In this document: positions 8,097-16,277 of the stretch, piece by piece | Layout: each line of letters begins with the position of its first letter | How positions within the stretch are numbered: the stretch's first letter is position 1 | NCBI GenBank assembly: GCA_017861365.1 | Contig: JAGFXR010000011.1 | Coordinates: 1 to 52,895 of the forward strand | Reading direction: 5' to 3' | Source: Oscillospiraceae bacterium | Lineage (GTDB): Bacteria; Bacillota; Clostridia; Oscillospirales; Oscillospiraceae | DNA: 52,895 nt | The notes under the pieces: generated by a model | Told to the model about the DNA's origin: nothing | Seen by the model: the letters and a program-made list of their open reading frames with translations, nothing else | Databases searched by the model: none | Position numbers and translations under genes: made by a program

Positions 8097-8538
8097 TCAC
8101 CTCATAATAAGTCGTAAAATTGACGGACAACTGCACCATGTAAGTCGCTGTCCCTTCTTCGTTGGCGTCGTACAGTACGCCGTTCTGCGCACGAATTGCC
8201 TCGGTATCTTCGTCGATGTTCCCAAAGGTGGGCGCGGCTTTCGTGACGCTCTGTTCCTGCACCCATCGCTGAAAGTCCATCACCCAATCTGCGTTGACTG
8301 TGGCACTGGCGTTGTCGCCGGGGGCCTTCGGAAACACATAGTACAACCCGAAATTATACTGATTGTGTACCTCAACATTGCCCAAGATATCCTCCTCACG
8401 GTCAACCTCCACCAGCCCGGATGGGAATATCCCACCGTTTGCCGGAACCGTGTCCGTGAAGTCCACCTGGAATTGCCCCAGAATATCAAAATCCGGGTAT
8501 GTGGCAATCCACGCCCGGATTTGTTCAAGGTCTGTCAT
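8083..8538 (-). CDS. Minor capsid / tail-completion protein (Minor_capsid_3-like)
   Basis: 151 residues from the ATG at 8538, chosen because GGAGGGCGAC precedes it; the open frame goes further up but within the upstream gene. It starts with a helix (MTDLEQIRAWIATYP), then strands around FQVDFTDTVPANGGIFPSG. A block with YYVFPKAPGDNA and a WVMDFQRWVQEQS helix is typical of this minor capsid family in Firmicute phages. Overlaps both neighbours by a few bases. It probably closes the head-tail interface before tube assembly. Confidence 0.65.
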   Translation of the reverse strand: MTDLEQIRAWIATYPDFDILGQFQVDFTDTVPANGGIFPSGLVEVDREEDILGNVEVHNQYNFGLYYVFPKAPGDNASATVNADWVMDFQRWVQEQSVTKAAPTFGNIDEDTEAIRAQNGVLYDANEEGTATYMVQLSVNFTTYYEVNEIV

Positions 8539-8936
8539 GTCGCCCTCCTGTTGAAATACCGCTGGAGATCGGCGGTGATGGCCTTGCCCTCGGCGGCTAC
8601 CAGCGCCCTGTCCCATCGAGAACCCGCCCTGGGATTCTTTGTCTTGGTGTAACTCAGGTCTCGGCTTGTGAGCTTCTTCGGTGCGTTCCCTTCCATGGCC
8701 TTTCCGTAAAACAGGTATTTGGCATAAGGCACGTTGGTCACGATTTCCGGCTTGCTGATATCGGTGTGGGCAATGGTCAATTTGATGGTCGCACCGGTCT
8801 TAAACGGCATGTACTTCTGGATGCGGCGCAGGCAGTTTTGGGTATGGAATTTCTGTACCGCCCCGGATTCGTCCAGTCCCTTATCCCTGATGATCCGCTT
8901 AACTGGATTGAGCGTAATTTTGACGGTTCCGCTCAT
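8535..8936 (-). CDS. Minor capsid protein (Minor_capsid_2-like)
   Basis: 133 residues from ATG at 8936, preceded by GGAGGCGGGGGG and overlapping the previous stop (ATGA). The characteristic core is VTNVPYAKYLFYGKAM, with an upstream RIQKYMPFKTGATIKL segment; both are hallmarks of the family. A basic C-terminus (SRWDRALVAAEGKAI) follows. These proteins are small head-tail joining or tail-terminator-like factors. Position between two other minor capsid genes agrees. Confidence 0.7.
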   Translation of the reverse strand: MSGTVKITLNPVKRIIRDKGLDESGAVQKFHTQNCLRRIQKYMPFKTGATIKLTIAHTDISKPEIVTNVPYAKYLFYGKAMEGNAPKKLTSRDLSYTKTKNPRAGSRWDRALVAAEGKAITADLQRYFNRRAT

Positions 8937-9298
8937 CCCCCCGCCTCCACATGGCATTGAACACCGTTCCAATACTTAGGGTCAACGTGCTTGATGACAA
9001 CCAGACCGGGTACCTTTGCCGGGATAAACTCCGTCCAGGTAACAGATTCCGGCCCCTCACCCAACAGCACCTTATCCCCGTTATAGAGAATTACGCTCTC
9101 GCCGGGAATCACCAGAAGGAAACTGTTACTCTCGCTGCTGCCTGTCTTATTGACATTCTGGTTCTTCTGAAAGTCCAGATAGGCGTTTTCATAGACCGTT
9201 CTGGCAATCGTCTTATCCGTGCCCTGATGATAAACCGTCACAGTCTGATTGCACTTGCAATAATCCAGGAGGCAGGTTTTTTTCTGCACACTCAGCAT
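8933..9298 (-). CDS. Minor capsid / head-closure-like protein
   Basis: 121 residues from ATG at 9298. The open frame is longer, but the first in-frame ATGs fall inside the preceding gene and GGGGGGCGGGCGG lies directly before 9298. An N-terminal Cys-containing segment (TCLLDYCKC) is followed by beta strands (SNSFLLVIPGESVILYNGDKV). Beta-barrel head-closure proteins are encoded at this place. Two closely spaced Cys near the N-terminus are unusual, with no known purpose. Confidence 0.6.
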   Translation of the reverse strand: MLSVQKKTCLLDYCKCNQTVTVYHQGTDKTIARTVYENAYLDFQKNQNVNKTGSSESNSFLLVIPGESVILYNGDKVLLGEGPESVTWTEFIPAKVPGLVVIKHVDPKYWNGVQCHVEAGG

Positions 9299-9642
9299 CC
9301 GCCCGCCCCCCGGTAAATCTCCAAATAGAGCCTTGCACACCGGTACAGTTCCGCCGCCTGCGCCTTTTCACTGAGATCGGGCGATGGGTTAACGGCGCTG
9401 CTGGACACGCTGCCCACGGAGGAACTCTGTGTCAGCCCGCCGTTTGCCGCCGTCTCAAAATAATAGAGGGCGTCGGCCATGGCACATACCGCCATGTTCT
9501 CCGCGTCTGTGTTCTCCGTTACTGTGTACACCCGCTTGTAATAGGCAAGCTTGGAGGCCGCGCGGGTAGCAAGGCGCAGAAAATCACTTTCCGTTATGGA
9601 CGTACCGAGATAGGTCCCGGTGTAATAGGCATAATCAGCCAT
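9292..9642 (-). CDS. Head-tail connector / adaptor protein
   Basis: 116 residues, ATG at 9642 after GGGAGGTGG. All-helical with an N-terminal YTGTYLGTSITESDFLRLATRA segment, then helices with DTDAENMAVCAMADALYYFE and a C-terminal ELYRCARLYLEIYR. This is the layout of gp6/gp15-type adaptors that dock onto the portal. Directly follows the capsid gene and overlaps the next gene. Confidence 0.65.
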   Translation of the reverse strand: MADYAYYTGTYLGTSITESDFLRLATRAASKLAYYKRVYTVTENTDAENMAVCAMADALYYFETAANGGLTQSSSVGSVSSSAVNPSPDLSEKAQAAELYRCARLYLEIYRGAGGC

Positions 9643-9666
9643 GGAACCACCTCCCTATGCCCCAGC

Positions 9667-10545
9667 TTAGGACGCCTTGTGGTGCAGATAAATACCCGCA
9701 ACCTTATTTTCATAGATGTCGGCGATACCCACGTTGCGGTAACCGAATTTGTAGGCATCGGCGTTCTGGTTCATCTCGGGGGTGATGATCTTGGGGGCCA
9801 CATGCTTTTCAAACTGAATCAACGCGTCCCTGTGAATTACCATGAAATTGATATCCAGACCCGTCCCCGCCTTCACGTAGCCGCCGATGATCTGCCCCTC
9901 GGTAGCGCCGTCATATTGCGTAATGGCGGTATAAAAACGGGTCTGAGGAACCTCAGTCACCGAGGCGAAGCGGTTAAACACCTCCCGGCTCTTGGTGGTA
10001 TCCATGTCCTGCACCAGGCCGTGGAGGGTGGGCGTGATGAACAGGTGACGCTCCTCCAGAGGAACCTCACTCTCGTCCATCTGGGTGATTGCGGTACGCA
10101 GCGCGGCAACCACCGCCGCACCGTCCTCCAGAGAGGTGCCTGCCTCAACCTTGGAAATACCAGAGCAGCCCGCGTAGCAGGCAAAGCGGAAGGCGTCCAG
10201 CTCCGGTACCACCTTGGTGCGGATAAATTCGCTGGCAAGCCGACCGAAGGCGATGCCCGCGGTCTCCATATTGTCCATGTTGTCCACAGTAAACATACGG
10301 CCCCGGTCAAAGTTGCACTTGACGGTTTCATTGGTCAGGGTCACATCGCCGTCGGTATATCCGGAGTTGCGGCTGTAATCGCCCAATCCGTCCATGGACA
10401 GCTTGGGGATGATGAGCTCGTTGGCGTTGGCGCCCGCCCGCACCAGATCGAGGGCTCCGTCCAGTTTTGAGGTGAGGGATGCGAGCTGATAAACCTCGTC
10501 CAGAATGGGAACAAACTGCTGTCCCAATATAATGCTATTTGCCAT
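9667..10545 (-). CDS. Major capsid protein
   Basis: 292 residues, ATG at 10545, strong AAAGGAGATTATATTA leader. Start (ANSIILGQQFVPILDEVY) and features such as a NMDNMETAGIAFGRL segment and an HKA-terminated last strand (NKVAGIYLHHKAS) match HK97-fold capsid proteins of clostridial prophages. No N-terminal delta domain is present, in line with a separate scaffold gene upstream. It would form the icosahedral head. Confidence 0.8.
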   Translation of the reverse strand: MANSIILGQQFVPILDEVYQLASLTSKLDGALDLVRAGANANELIIPKLSMDGLGDYSRNSGYTDGDVTLTNETVKCNFDRGRMFTVDNMDNMETAGIAFGRLASEFIRTKVVPELDAFRFACYAGCSGISKVEAGTSLEDGAAVVAALRTAITQMDESEVPLEERHLFITPTLHGLVQDMDTTKSREVFNRFASVTEVPQTRFYTAITQYDGATEGQIIGGYVKAGTGLDINFMVIHRDALIQFEKHVAPKIITPEMNQNADAYKFGYRNVGIADIYENKVAGIYLHHKAS

Positions 10546-10570
10546 TAATATAATCTCCTTTTTTACTGAT

Positions 10571-11119
10571 TTACTCTGCCTTCAGGCCGGCGGCCGCACG
10601 GATTGAATTAACCTCTGGCGTGTATCTGGCCTGAATGGGCTTGGTTCCCGTTCCCCCCGCGTAGGGGGGCGGTGTCGTGGTATCCTCGAACAGATACCCA
10701 TTGTCGGTTTTGACCGTCTCCAGCGCGGTCTTGATGTCCTCGCTTTGGTTCTTGCTGGCCTTGAGGGTTTCAAGGTCAAGCAGCGCCTTAACAACCTTGG
10801 CATTTTTGCCCCTTGCGGTACTGATTGCGCCATCCAGCAGGCCGGAAAACTCCATGTCTGCAATCTTGGCAGCAGCGTCCGCTTCCGCTTTCTCCGCCTT
10901 GGTTTTCCACTCGTCGGCAGATTTCCGAATGCCGTCAATGTCCATGGCCTTAAAGCCCTCGATGGTTTTGCCCGCCTCGGTGAGCTGGGCTTTCAGGCTG
11001 TCGTAGTCGGCATATTTTGCCTTGACCGCTTCGATGTCCTTTCCATTTTCCTCCATGATGGCATCCAGCGCCTCTCTGGTGATGTCGGGCAGGAGCTTTG
11101 TGATCCATTCTCGTTTCAT
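10571..11119 (-). CDS. Phage scaffolding protein (GP20-type minor structural protein)
   Basis: 182 residues from ATG at 11119; AAAGGA lies upstream and the longer open frame has no such site. N-terminus MKREWITKLLPDITREALD is followed by long charged helices (TEAGKTIEGFKAMDIDG, KTKAEKAEADAAAKI) that should form coiled coils. The C-terminus is a Pro/Gly-rich tail. Typical of scaffolds that direct capsid assembly and then leave. Placed just before the major capsid gene. Confidence 0.8.
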   Translation of the reverse strand: MKREWITKLLPDITREALDAIMEENGKDIEAVKAKYADYDSLKAQLTEAGKTIEGFKAMDIDGIRKSADEWKTKAEKAEADAAAKIADMEFSGLLDGAISTARGKNAKVVKALLDLETLKASKNQSEDIKTALETVKTDNGYLFEDTTTPPPYAGGTGTKPIQARYTPEVNSIRAAAGLKAE

Positions 11120-11206
11120 GTCTTTTCCTTTCTCCGCACGCTTTGAAACGGGGTCGCGTCCCATGCGGCGCACCGTTTACGCCCGGTACCCGGCGAAATC
11201 ATTATG

Positions 11207-11229
11207 AAAAAAGCAGCCGATTCGGCTGC
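11207..11229 (-). terminator. Intrinsic terminator-like hairpin between portal and scaffold
   Basis: On the minus strand a GC stem (11213-11219 with 11223-11229, GCAGCCG/CGGCTGC) is followed by six T (11207-11212). It sits inside the structural operon, between portal (ends 11267) and scaffold (starts 11119), in a 147-bp gap where many related phages carry a MuF-like minor head gene. It should weaken read-through from the terminase/portal part to the capsid part. Confidence 0.6.
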
Positions 11230-11266
11230 CTTCATCAACATCAATACCCGCTTTGCCCCTTGCCGG

Positions 11267-12634
11267 TTAGTCTTCCTCCGGCATGTAATCCTCTCTGATT
11301 TTCTGAAGATCCTCCAATGTGTCGTGAGGAAGATTGAAATACCATGCCAGAGCCAGCTCCGGCTTAAGCATCCCGGAAGAGACCATGGACTGGTATTCCT
11401 GCCAGGTGCGGGTCCGGTCGTACAAAATCCCGTCACCCCAGTCCACAATCAGTTCCTTGTCCGGGTCAAATTCGTCGGCGTCACACAGCTTATAGACTTG
11501 CCCCAGTCGGTCACAGGTTCCCAGCAGTTCCCGAAAGGCGGTCTCCCACATTTCCTGAAAATCCTGTATGGTGAGGCTGTAATCCCCCTGACTGGAGGTA
11601 ATCTCCGTGGCTGTCCGAGCTGCCGCCTCCACCTCGGACAAAAGCCCGCGCTTTAAACCGATCAAACTTTCGATGTTGCGCAGATACTCCGTTTTTCTGG
11701 CGAGAAAGGAGGATTCCCGTAATGCGGGACTGAACACCGTCATGCCCACCGTAGCCGGATCCTCATCCAGAGCAAGGAACAGCTTTTCCGGCAGCTTCCG
11801 TCTGCCATCCGGACCCTTCATCACCATATCTGCACTTGCGATGATGCGGGACGCGCCATTTTCAAACTCGTCGTCCATCTGGCGTTCATTCCGGTTGATG
11901 CTTTGAATCAGCTTCACCGCCGGAGCATAGACCGAAACCCCGTCATAGGAGCCGTCCACGCAGTTCAGCATGGGAGTTTTGACCGGAATCATACCCAGAT
12001 TATAAATGCCCGGCAGCGTTACAATGGGCTGCAGCACGGCGTATGTATTCAGCGCATCCAACCCTATCTGTGTCCCAATGCAGGCCCTGCTGTCTGATCC
12101 ATAAAGCTTACTTTCAATGGTTAGTGCGCCGTCCGCCCTCACGGTACGCCGCTCCATCAGTGTATAATATTTGCCGCCCTGCACGGTGAATTCCGCCGTG
12201 CCTACGCTGGTAATGCGCCCGGTGGTGTCACGCGCCAGCGGAATAAAGCAGTCCCGCCGTACCACGGAAAAATCAAAGCCCGCGCCGGTGAGGATTGGCT
12301 TGATAAAGCATTCTCCGCCCACGAGAGCCTGCTGCACGGCGGTCTTTTTGATGCTGTCCAGCCGCTTCGTCAAAGCGGTCATAAAATCAGCCTTGGCGCC
12401 GACGCGCTTGATGCTGGTCTCATACTCGCTGAATGCCGCCTTCGTCAGCTTATGAACGATTGCCACAGGCAGCCTCTGGCAGTCATTTTCATCTCTTGGC
12501 GAGTCACCCTCGAAATAGATGGCAAACCAGCTGCGGATCGCGGCAATCATCTCGCTGCTGGTGATATCCTTCACGCCAAAGGCCTGCTCAAAGCTATAGG
12601 TCTTGCTGTCAAACAGCGCGGAAAATATGCTCAT
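11267..12634 (-). CDS. Phage portal protein
   Basis: 455 residues, ATG at 12634. SPP1-gp6-type portal by content and size: N-terminal helix (SIFSALFDSKTYSFEQAFG), RSWFAIYFEGDSP, a central sheet with GGECFIKPILTGAGF, a long helix region (LIQSINRNERQMDDEFENGAS) and the C-terminal part with IQDFQEMWETAFRELLG. Twelve copies form the ring through which DNA enters the head. Overlaps the small gene before it by 4 bp. Normally a minor head protein gene follows; here a terminator-like stem follows instead. Confidence 0.8.
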   Translation of the reverse strand: MSIFSALFDSKTYSFEQAFGVKDITSSEMIAAIRSWFAIYFEGDSPRDENDCQRLPVAIVHKLTKAAFSEYETSIKRVGAKADFMTALTKRLDSIKKTAVQQALVGGECFIKPILTGAGFDFSVVRRDCFIPLARDTTGRITSVGTAEFTVQGGKYYTLMERRTVRADGALTIESKLYGSDSRACIGTQIGLDALNTYAVLQPIVTLPGIYNLGMIPVKTPMLNCVDGSYDGVSVYAPAVKLIQSINRNERQMDDEFENGASRIIASADMVMKGPDGRRKLPEKLFLALDEDPATVGMTVFSPALRESSFLARKTEYLRNIESLIGLKRGLLSEVEAAARTATEITSSQGDYSLTIQDFQEMWETAFRELLGTCDRLGQVYKLCDADEFDPDKELIVDWGDGILYDRTRTWQEYQSMVSSGMLKPELALAWYFNLPHDTLEDLQKIREDYMPEED

Positions 12635-12837
12635 TGATGCTCACCTCCCGTGTGGATGATCATGCGCCGCTGGGCGCGCATGGCGTCGTGGATTCCGCTA
12701 ATGTAGGCATTCAGCCGCTCATTTTCCTGCTTTAAATCCAGAATGGCCTCTGTCAGGCGCGCATTGGTTTTCAGCAGATCATCCTTGCACCACGCGGGGA
12801 GAAATTTGCCGTATATCCATGCCCTGAATCTTCTCAT
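12631..12837 (-). CDS. Small coiled-coil protein between terminase and portal
   Basis: 68 residues from the ATG at 12837, which overlaps the terminase stop (TAATG). Basic N-terminus (MRRFRAWIYGKFLPAWC), then a predicted coiled coil (LTEAILDLKQENERLNAYI) and a short C-terminal helix. Small proteins of this type are common directly after PBSX-like terminases. Role is unknown; possibly packaging or DNA contact. Confidence 0.6.
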   Translation of the reverse strand: MRRFRAWIYGKFLPAWCKDDLLKTNARLTEAILDLKQENERLNAYISGIHDAMRAQRRMIIHTGGEHQ

Positions 12838-14087
12838 TACCGTCCCCTCCGTTTCCAGATGCATTCCGTGGCATAGCGCACGGCATCGATATGATGATTA
12901 TTGAGATCAGGATAGCCCTGCAAAATCTCCCCGGTCTTTTTATCCCGCTCATATTCGCACTCGGAAAATTCCCGATAGGTATCCGGACACCGAACAGGGT
13001 CAATGACTATCCTGGGGCGGCTTTGCAGCCATTTCATGCCCGCGCTGACGCTGCCGGGGCCCTTCTCCGCGCCGCGGCAGGGCAATCCAAAGGCCCGATA
13101 ATCACCGCAGCTCTTTTCCTCCGCGCTGTCAGCGGTCAGCCTGTCGTCCTCTCCGGAGCATATGCGGCGATCCTTCAGGAGCTGTGCCGTATCCGGGTTT
13201 GGGGTACGCCAGCGAGTCAGCTCGTCAAATACGGTCAGCGTCCCGGTACCAGCGCTGTAGTAACATCCATTAAACGCCCAGGGGTCAGGATACCACCCCC
13301 AGTCCACGCCGAACAGTCTCCGGTCAAAGGATTGAACCTGTGCGTCGGTGATGAATTCCGCGCGAAGATTTTCGAACACGGCAGTACCGCTCCCCACCAC
13401 CTCCCCCAGATATTCATGAGCGTAGGCAGCCGGCTTTGTTTCTTTCAGGTGCTCCGCGTCCGCTAGAAAGCGCGGTCCCAGCCATTCCTCCGGGGTCGTG
13501 AGATAGGTACTGCTGTGAACCATCCTGCGCTCCCTCCGCTCCAAAGCGTAGCGGTTTGCCCAGCTGCGGGCAGTGGCGGGGGGATTAAAAGATTTAAAGA
13601 CCATGGAGAACTCCCCGCCGCGGAGCATCGTCTGCTCCACATTGCGGATTTCCTCCTCCCCGGCAAACTGATCCAGCTCCTCAAACCAGATGATTCCCAT
13701 ATATCCGAAAGGCAGCTTCAGCGATTTGAGCTTTTGGGGGTCTTCTATACCAAAGAAGAGGATTTTTTGTCCGGTTCTCAGGTAAGTCATTTCCATGGGG
13801 GACACCGTGCAGCGGAACTGATTTGACAGCCCCAGAACCGAAACCGCCCAGCAGAGCTGCGCATAAACGCTGGTACGCAGCGTATTGCCCACTTTGCGCA
13901 TCGCTGCCGCATGACACTGCGGATGCTTCAGCAACAGCAGAATCAGTTCAATGGAAATAAAGCTGCTTTTGGTACTGCCGCGTCCTCCTTTGGTAAGCAG
14001 CTCGTCAATTTGGTTGTCCTTCACCGCTTTGTGGGCATCATAAAATGCCGGTGAAATCAGGCTTGTCAGATGTCGATACGTCGTCAA
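12837..14087 (-). CDS. Terminase large subunit (PBSX family)
   Basis: 416 residues, TTG start at 14087 after GGAGGAAGGAG. ATPase part: Walker A GGRGSTKS (residues ~34-41), Walker B IIWFEELDQF (~133-142) with catalytic Glu; then motif III-like VFKSFNPP. Nuclease part begins at RLFGVDWGW (first acidic Asp), with HHIDAVRYA near the C-terminus carrying the last acidic residue. Pumps phage DNA into the prohead and cuts it. Overlaps the small-subunit gene by 50 bp and the next gene by one codon. No frameshift or missing motif is visible. Confidence 0.85.
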   Translation of the reverse strand: MTTYRHLTSLISPAFYDAHKAVKDNQIDELLTKGGRGSTKSSFISIELILLLLKHPQCHAAAMRKVGNTLRTSVYAQLCWAVSVLGLSNQFRCTVSPMEMTYLRTGQKILFFGIEDPQKLKSLKLPFGYMGIIWFEELDQFAGEEEIRNVEQTMLRGGEFSMVFKSFNPPATARSWANRYALERRERRMVHSSTYLTTPEEWLGPRFLADAEHLKETKPAAYAHEYLGEVVGSGTAVFENLRAEFITDAQVQSFDRRLFGVDWGWYPDPWAFNGCYYSAGTGTLTVFDELTRWRTPNPDTAQLLKDRRICSGEDDRLTADSAEEKSCGDYRAFGLPCRGAEKGPGSVSAGMKWLQSRPRIVIDPVRCPDTYREFSECEYERDKKTGEILQGYPDLNNHHIDAVRYATECIWKRRGR

Positions 14088-14376
14088 TGATTTGAACTCC
14101 TTCCTCCGTCTCCGGAGACTTTTCCGAAAACAGGCCGAAATGCTTTCCCAAAAGCTCCAGCGCCCTCATTTTGTTGGTCATTTTGACCTCCATGCCCCCT
14201 TCCTTTTTATCGGCATCTCCAAACGCAACCCGTGCCAGCTCCTGGAGTACGCGATTCGCCTGTTCCTGTTCTGCTGGCGGGTCGCTACTGCCGGAGCGGC
14301 AGCCCGCTGGGACATCTGCCTGTGCCCCGATAACATCTGTTTCACATTGTTTCTGCTGATCCGTGGGCTTTGCCAC
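14038..14376 (-). CDS. Terminase small subunit-like protein, reduced N-terminus
   Basis: 112 residues from a GTG at 14376 (GGGGAG eight bases before; a GTG at 14385 is also in frame). The C-terminal MRALELLGKHFGLFSEK is the usual end of Terminase_2 small subunits, which choose DNA for packaging. The usual N-terminal helix-turn-helix is not recognisable; instead there is a polar linker (CRSGSSDPPAEQEQ). That could be a divergent DNA-binding part or a decayed gene. Overlaps the large subunit gene. Confidence 0.65.
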   Translation of the reverse strand: MAKPTDQQKQCETDVIGAQADVPAGCRSGSSDPPAEQEQANRVLQELARVAFGDADKKEGGMEVKMTNKMRALELLGKHFGLFSEKSPETEEGVQIIDDVSTSDKPDFTGIL

Positions 14377-14453
14377 TCTTATCACTCCCCACTTATTCAG
14401 ATTTTTTCAAACAAAAACAAGATAGCCGCCCTCCCGGACGACTACCAAGCTTT

Positions 14454-14843
14454 CTAATAATTCACTTCATCGATGGACTCAACCTGAATATTATAGTATC
14501 CGATGCTGTCAAAGTAATATCGATCTCCGGTTCTGATACCCCGCGGGATCGCGTCGAAAGAAAACCTGATTTCAATGGTGCTCAGTTCCTTCGTATCAGA
14601 TGTAAACACCGCCCTCAGGATTCCCTTACGTTTCACCGGCTCGATCTGATGCGGAGGGTTATAATATTCTGTTGGCTGATAAAAATCCACATTTAAAAAA
14701 ATCAGTGATTTCGGAGTTACACCATAATTAACCAAATCTAACAATGCGGCTTCCGAATCCGGTGATAATGTAAACCTGGCAGTTCCGATCAGATGGCCGG
14801 AATCATAAACCGACATGGTCGGATCAGTAATTTTAACAAACAC
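14454..14843 (-). CDS. Phage hypothetical protein, beta-rich
   Basis: About 130 residues. I chose the GTG at 14843 because GGGGTGGTGA lies five bases before it; ATGs at 14867 and 14876 have no such site. The sequence is rich in beta strands (TARFTLSPDSEAALLDLVNYG; TIEIRFSFDAIPRGI) and has no membrane segment. It lies between the ArpU-like activator and the terminase. I do not recognise the family. Confidence 0.55.
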   Translation of the reverse strand: MFVKITDPTMSVYDSGHLIGTARFTLSPDSEAALLDLVNYGVTPKSLIFLNVDFYQPTEYYNPPHQIEPVKRKGILRAVFTSDTKELSTIEIRFSFDAIPRGIRTGDRYYFDSIGYYNIQVESIDEVNY

Positions 14844-14994
14844 TGTTGTCACCACCCCTCTTCCCATTATATTCACTACTCAGAACCCGTAGCAGGAATC
14901 CCTCCGGGCGATCGCAAAAACGGAATGAGCTGTTGGAACACATCACCTATTGTGGAACAATAGCATAATATCACGGTTATTGGGCTTTGCGCTA

Positions 14995-15402
14995 TCAATC
15001 CATAAAACCCAGCTGTCCCGCGACCAGCTTAATAAACTCTCCGTGCCATCTCCAGGCCGACGCGACACCGCATGGGATGCTCAGCGCCGCACCCTCCAGT
15101 GTGTAGCCGCCGTTCCAATACACAAGCCTGATGATTTTAAGCCTGTCCACACCATTGCTGTATCGCTCTGTCGCGGCAATTGCCTCCGTCACCGCCTCAT
15201 ACTCCCGCTGTTCCTGCCGGGGCAGCTCCCGGGCCGCTGCCTGGAACACCTTATCAGCGATATCCCCCCGTTTTACCGCCGCCCCGCCGTACACAGCTGT
15301 TAAGGATGTCCGGCGCAGCTCCTCGGCTTGGCTTTTTAACTCGGGGTAAGCCCGGATAATATTTTTGACATACCCCCACCATTTGTATCTCGGCTTACTC
15401 AT
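14995..15402 (-). CDS. ArpU/RinA-like late transcription activator
   Basis: 135 residues, ATG at 15402, leader GGGAGGAGAGAAT. Contains YKWWGYVKNIIRAYP near the N-terminus, a central helical part with charged EAVTEAIAATERY and a C-terminal helix-turn-helix-like region (VYWNGGYTLEGAALSIPCG). This is the layout of ArpU/RinA-type regulators, which lie just before terminase genes and switch on phage late transcription. Position here is the same. DNA target not identified. Confidence 0.7.
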   Translation of the reverse strand: MSKPRYKWWGYVKNIIRAYPELKSQAEELRRTSLTAVYGGAAVKRGDIADKVFQAAARELPRQEQREYEAVTEAIAATERYSNGVDRLKIIRLVYWNGGYTLEGAALSIPCGVASAWRWHGEFIKLVAGQLGFMD

Positions 15403-15421
15403 AAATCATTCTCTCCTCCCT

Positions 15422-15646
15422 TCAATTCAGCCAGTTTAAATAAATGCCTCTGTAATGATCAATAAATCGGTCGATCACGTCCTGATCGCCTCCAAATCTG
15501 CAAAACCGGACGAATTCATCCGCGTGATCCTCCACAAACTCCATCCTGGCCTGCGGCGTATCAGCATTCTCCGGTGGCACGCCAGCCGGATATCCGTTTC
15601 GTTGAATGTCCGTAATGTCAGGATGCTCAAGCTGTTTTAGCTCCAT
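15422..15646 (-). CDS. Small acidic phage protein
   Basis: 74 residues; ATG at 15646 after GGGAG. Acidic helical sequence (QARMEFVEDHADEFVRFCR) ending in YRGIYLNWLN. Starts 2 bp after the end of the micro-gene before it, which makes co-translation likely. Family and function unknown. Confidence 0.55.
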   Translation of the reverse strand: MELKQLEHPDITDIQRNGYPAGVPPENADTPQARMEFVEDHADEFVRFCRFGGDQDVIDRFIDHYRGIYLNWLN

Positions 15647-15648
15647 TT

Positions 15649-15753
15649 TTATTTCTCCCGTCCCGGATATTGCGACGGCTTGTCCGCTTTGAAATCCGCC
15701 TTTAGGCCAGATGTACCCGCTTTCTTCCGCCCGGACATCTGATTGCCGCTCAT
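15649..15753 (-). CDS. Basic micro-protein (34 residues)
   Basis: Reads MSGNQMSGRKKAGTSG and continues with a basic, Gly- and Lys-rich tail. GGCGGAG lies five bases before the ATG at 15753 and overlaps the stop of the upstream micro-gene, giving a coupled layout. Too short for any family assignment; evidence is only the ribosome-binding site and the packed arrangement. Confidence 0.4.
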   Translation of the reverse strand: MSGNQMSGRKKAGTSGLKADFKADKPSQYPGREK

Positions 15754-15766
15754 GTCCACTCCGCCT

Positions 15767-15868
15767 TCACAGATAGTGCTTCACAACGTAAACCGCCGCG
15801 AGAAACGCGAGAAAGGCAAGGAGAAATTCGATGGCTTCCTTGAGAATCCATTTCATAAAATGTTTCAT
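15767..15868 (-). CDS. Single-pass membrane micro-protein (33 residues)
   Basis: ATG at 15868 with GGGGAGGAC before it. Sequence begins MKHFMKWILKEAIEF and then has a hydrophobic helix (LLAFLAFLAAVYVV) ending in KHYL. One membrane span is predicted. A longer open frame exists upstream but has no start signal. Position right after the Cro-like gene suggests an early phage product; a role such as superinfection interference is only a guess. Confidence 0.5.
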   Translation of the reverse strand: MKHFMKWILKEAIEFLLAFLAFLAAVYVVKHYL

Positions 15869-16038
15869 AACGCAGTCCTCCCCTCTCAATCGATGTTCCG
15901 GCGGCCTGATGTATTTGCGGCGCGATGTTCCCCACATAGGAGCACCCTCCCTTCTATAGAATATGCGCGGCCCCAGGGATGTTGTTCCGCTCATAGTACG
16001 GTGAACTGCCGTCCAGCTTTGACTCCTGCTCCATTCAT

Positions 16039-16062
16039 ATATGTGTCTTAATCGACACATAT
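16039..16062. promoter_or_regulatory. Phage operator-like palindrome
   Basis: ATATGTGTC (16039-16047) and GACACATAT (16054-16062) are perfect inverted arms around TTAATC. It covers the end of the Cro-like gene and lies before the micro-gene operon. The half-site GACACA recurs in the intergenic operator region at 16305-16392. Confidence 0.5.
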
Positions 16063-16277
16063 TAAGTCAAAAAAAGATCGGCCTGGCTCCGCTCAAACAG
16101 TCCCGCAAGGATTCTTCCCTCGCTGATCGAAAAGTCAGAATACCCGTTTATTTTATCTTTATAGGTTCTGACCGTAATCCCCAGCACATTTGCTACGTCA
16201 AAATCGCTTTTTTTCGATAAAATTTGGTATGCGGGAATCACATAATATTTATCGTGGATCAGTTTTCGTTTTTCCAT
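16062..16277 (-). CDS. Cro-like phage DNA-binding regulator
   Basis: 71 residues. ATG at 16277 has GGAGGTGATGAA upstream; an earlier in-frame ATG overlaps that site and is rejected. Contains a helix-turn-helix-like part (SDFDVANVLGITVRTYKDKI) followed by FSISEGRILAGLF. It lies divergent from the XRE repressor across a 150-bp intergenic region with repeated half-sites. This is the usual arrangement of a lysis/lysogeny switch, with this gene as the lytic side. Confidence 0.65.
   Translation of the reverse strand: MEKRKLIHDKYYVIPAYQILSKKSDFDVANVLGITVRTYKDKINGYSDFSISEGRILAGLFERSQADLFLT

Noticed and set aside
9679-10470. 263-residue plus-strand frame opposite to the capsid gene
   Set aside because: Shadow of the major capsid gene; His/Val-rich composition without family look.
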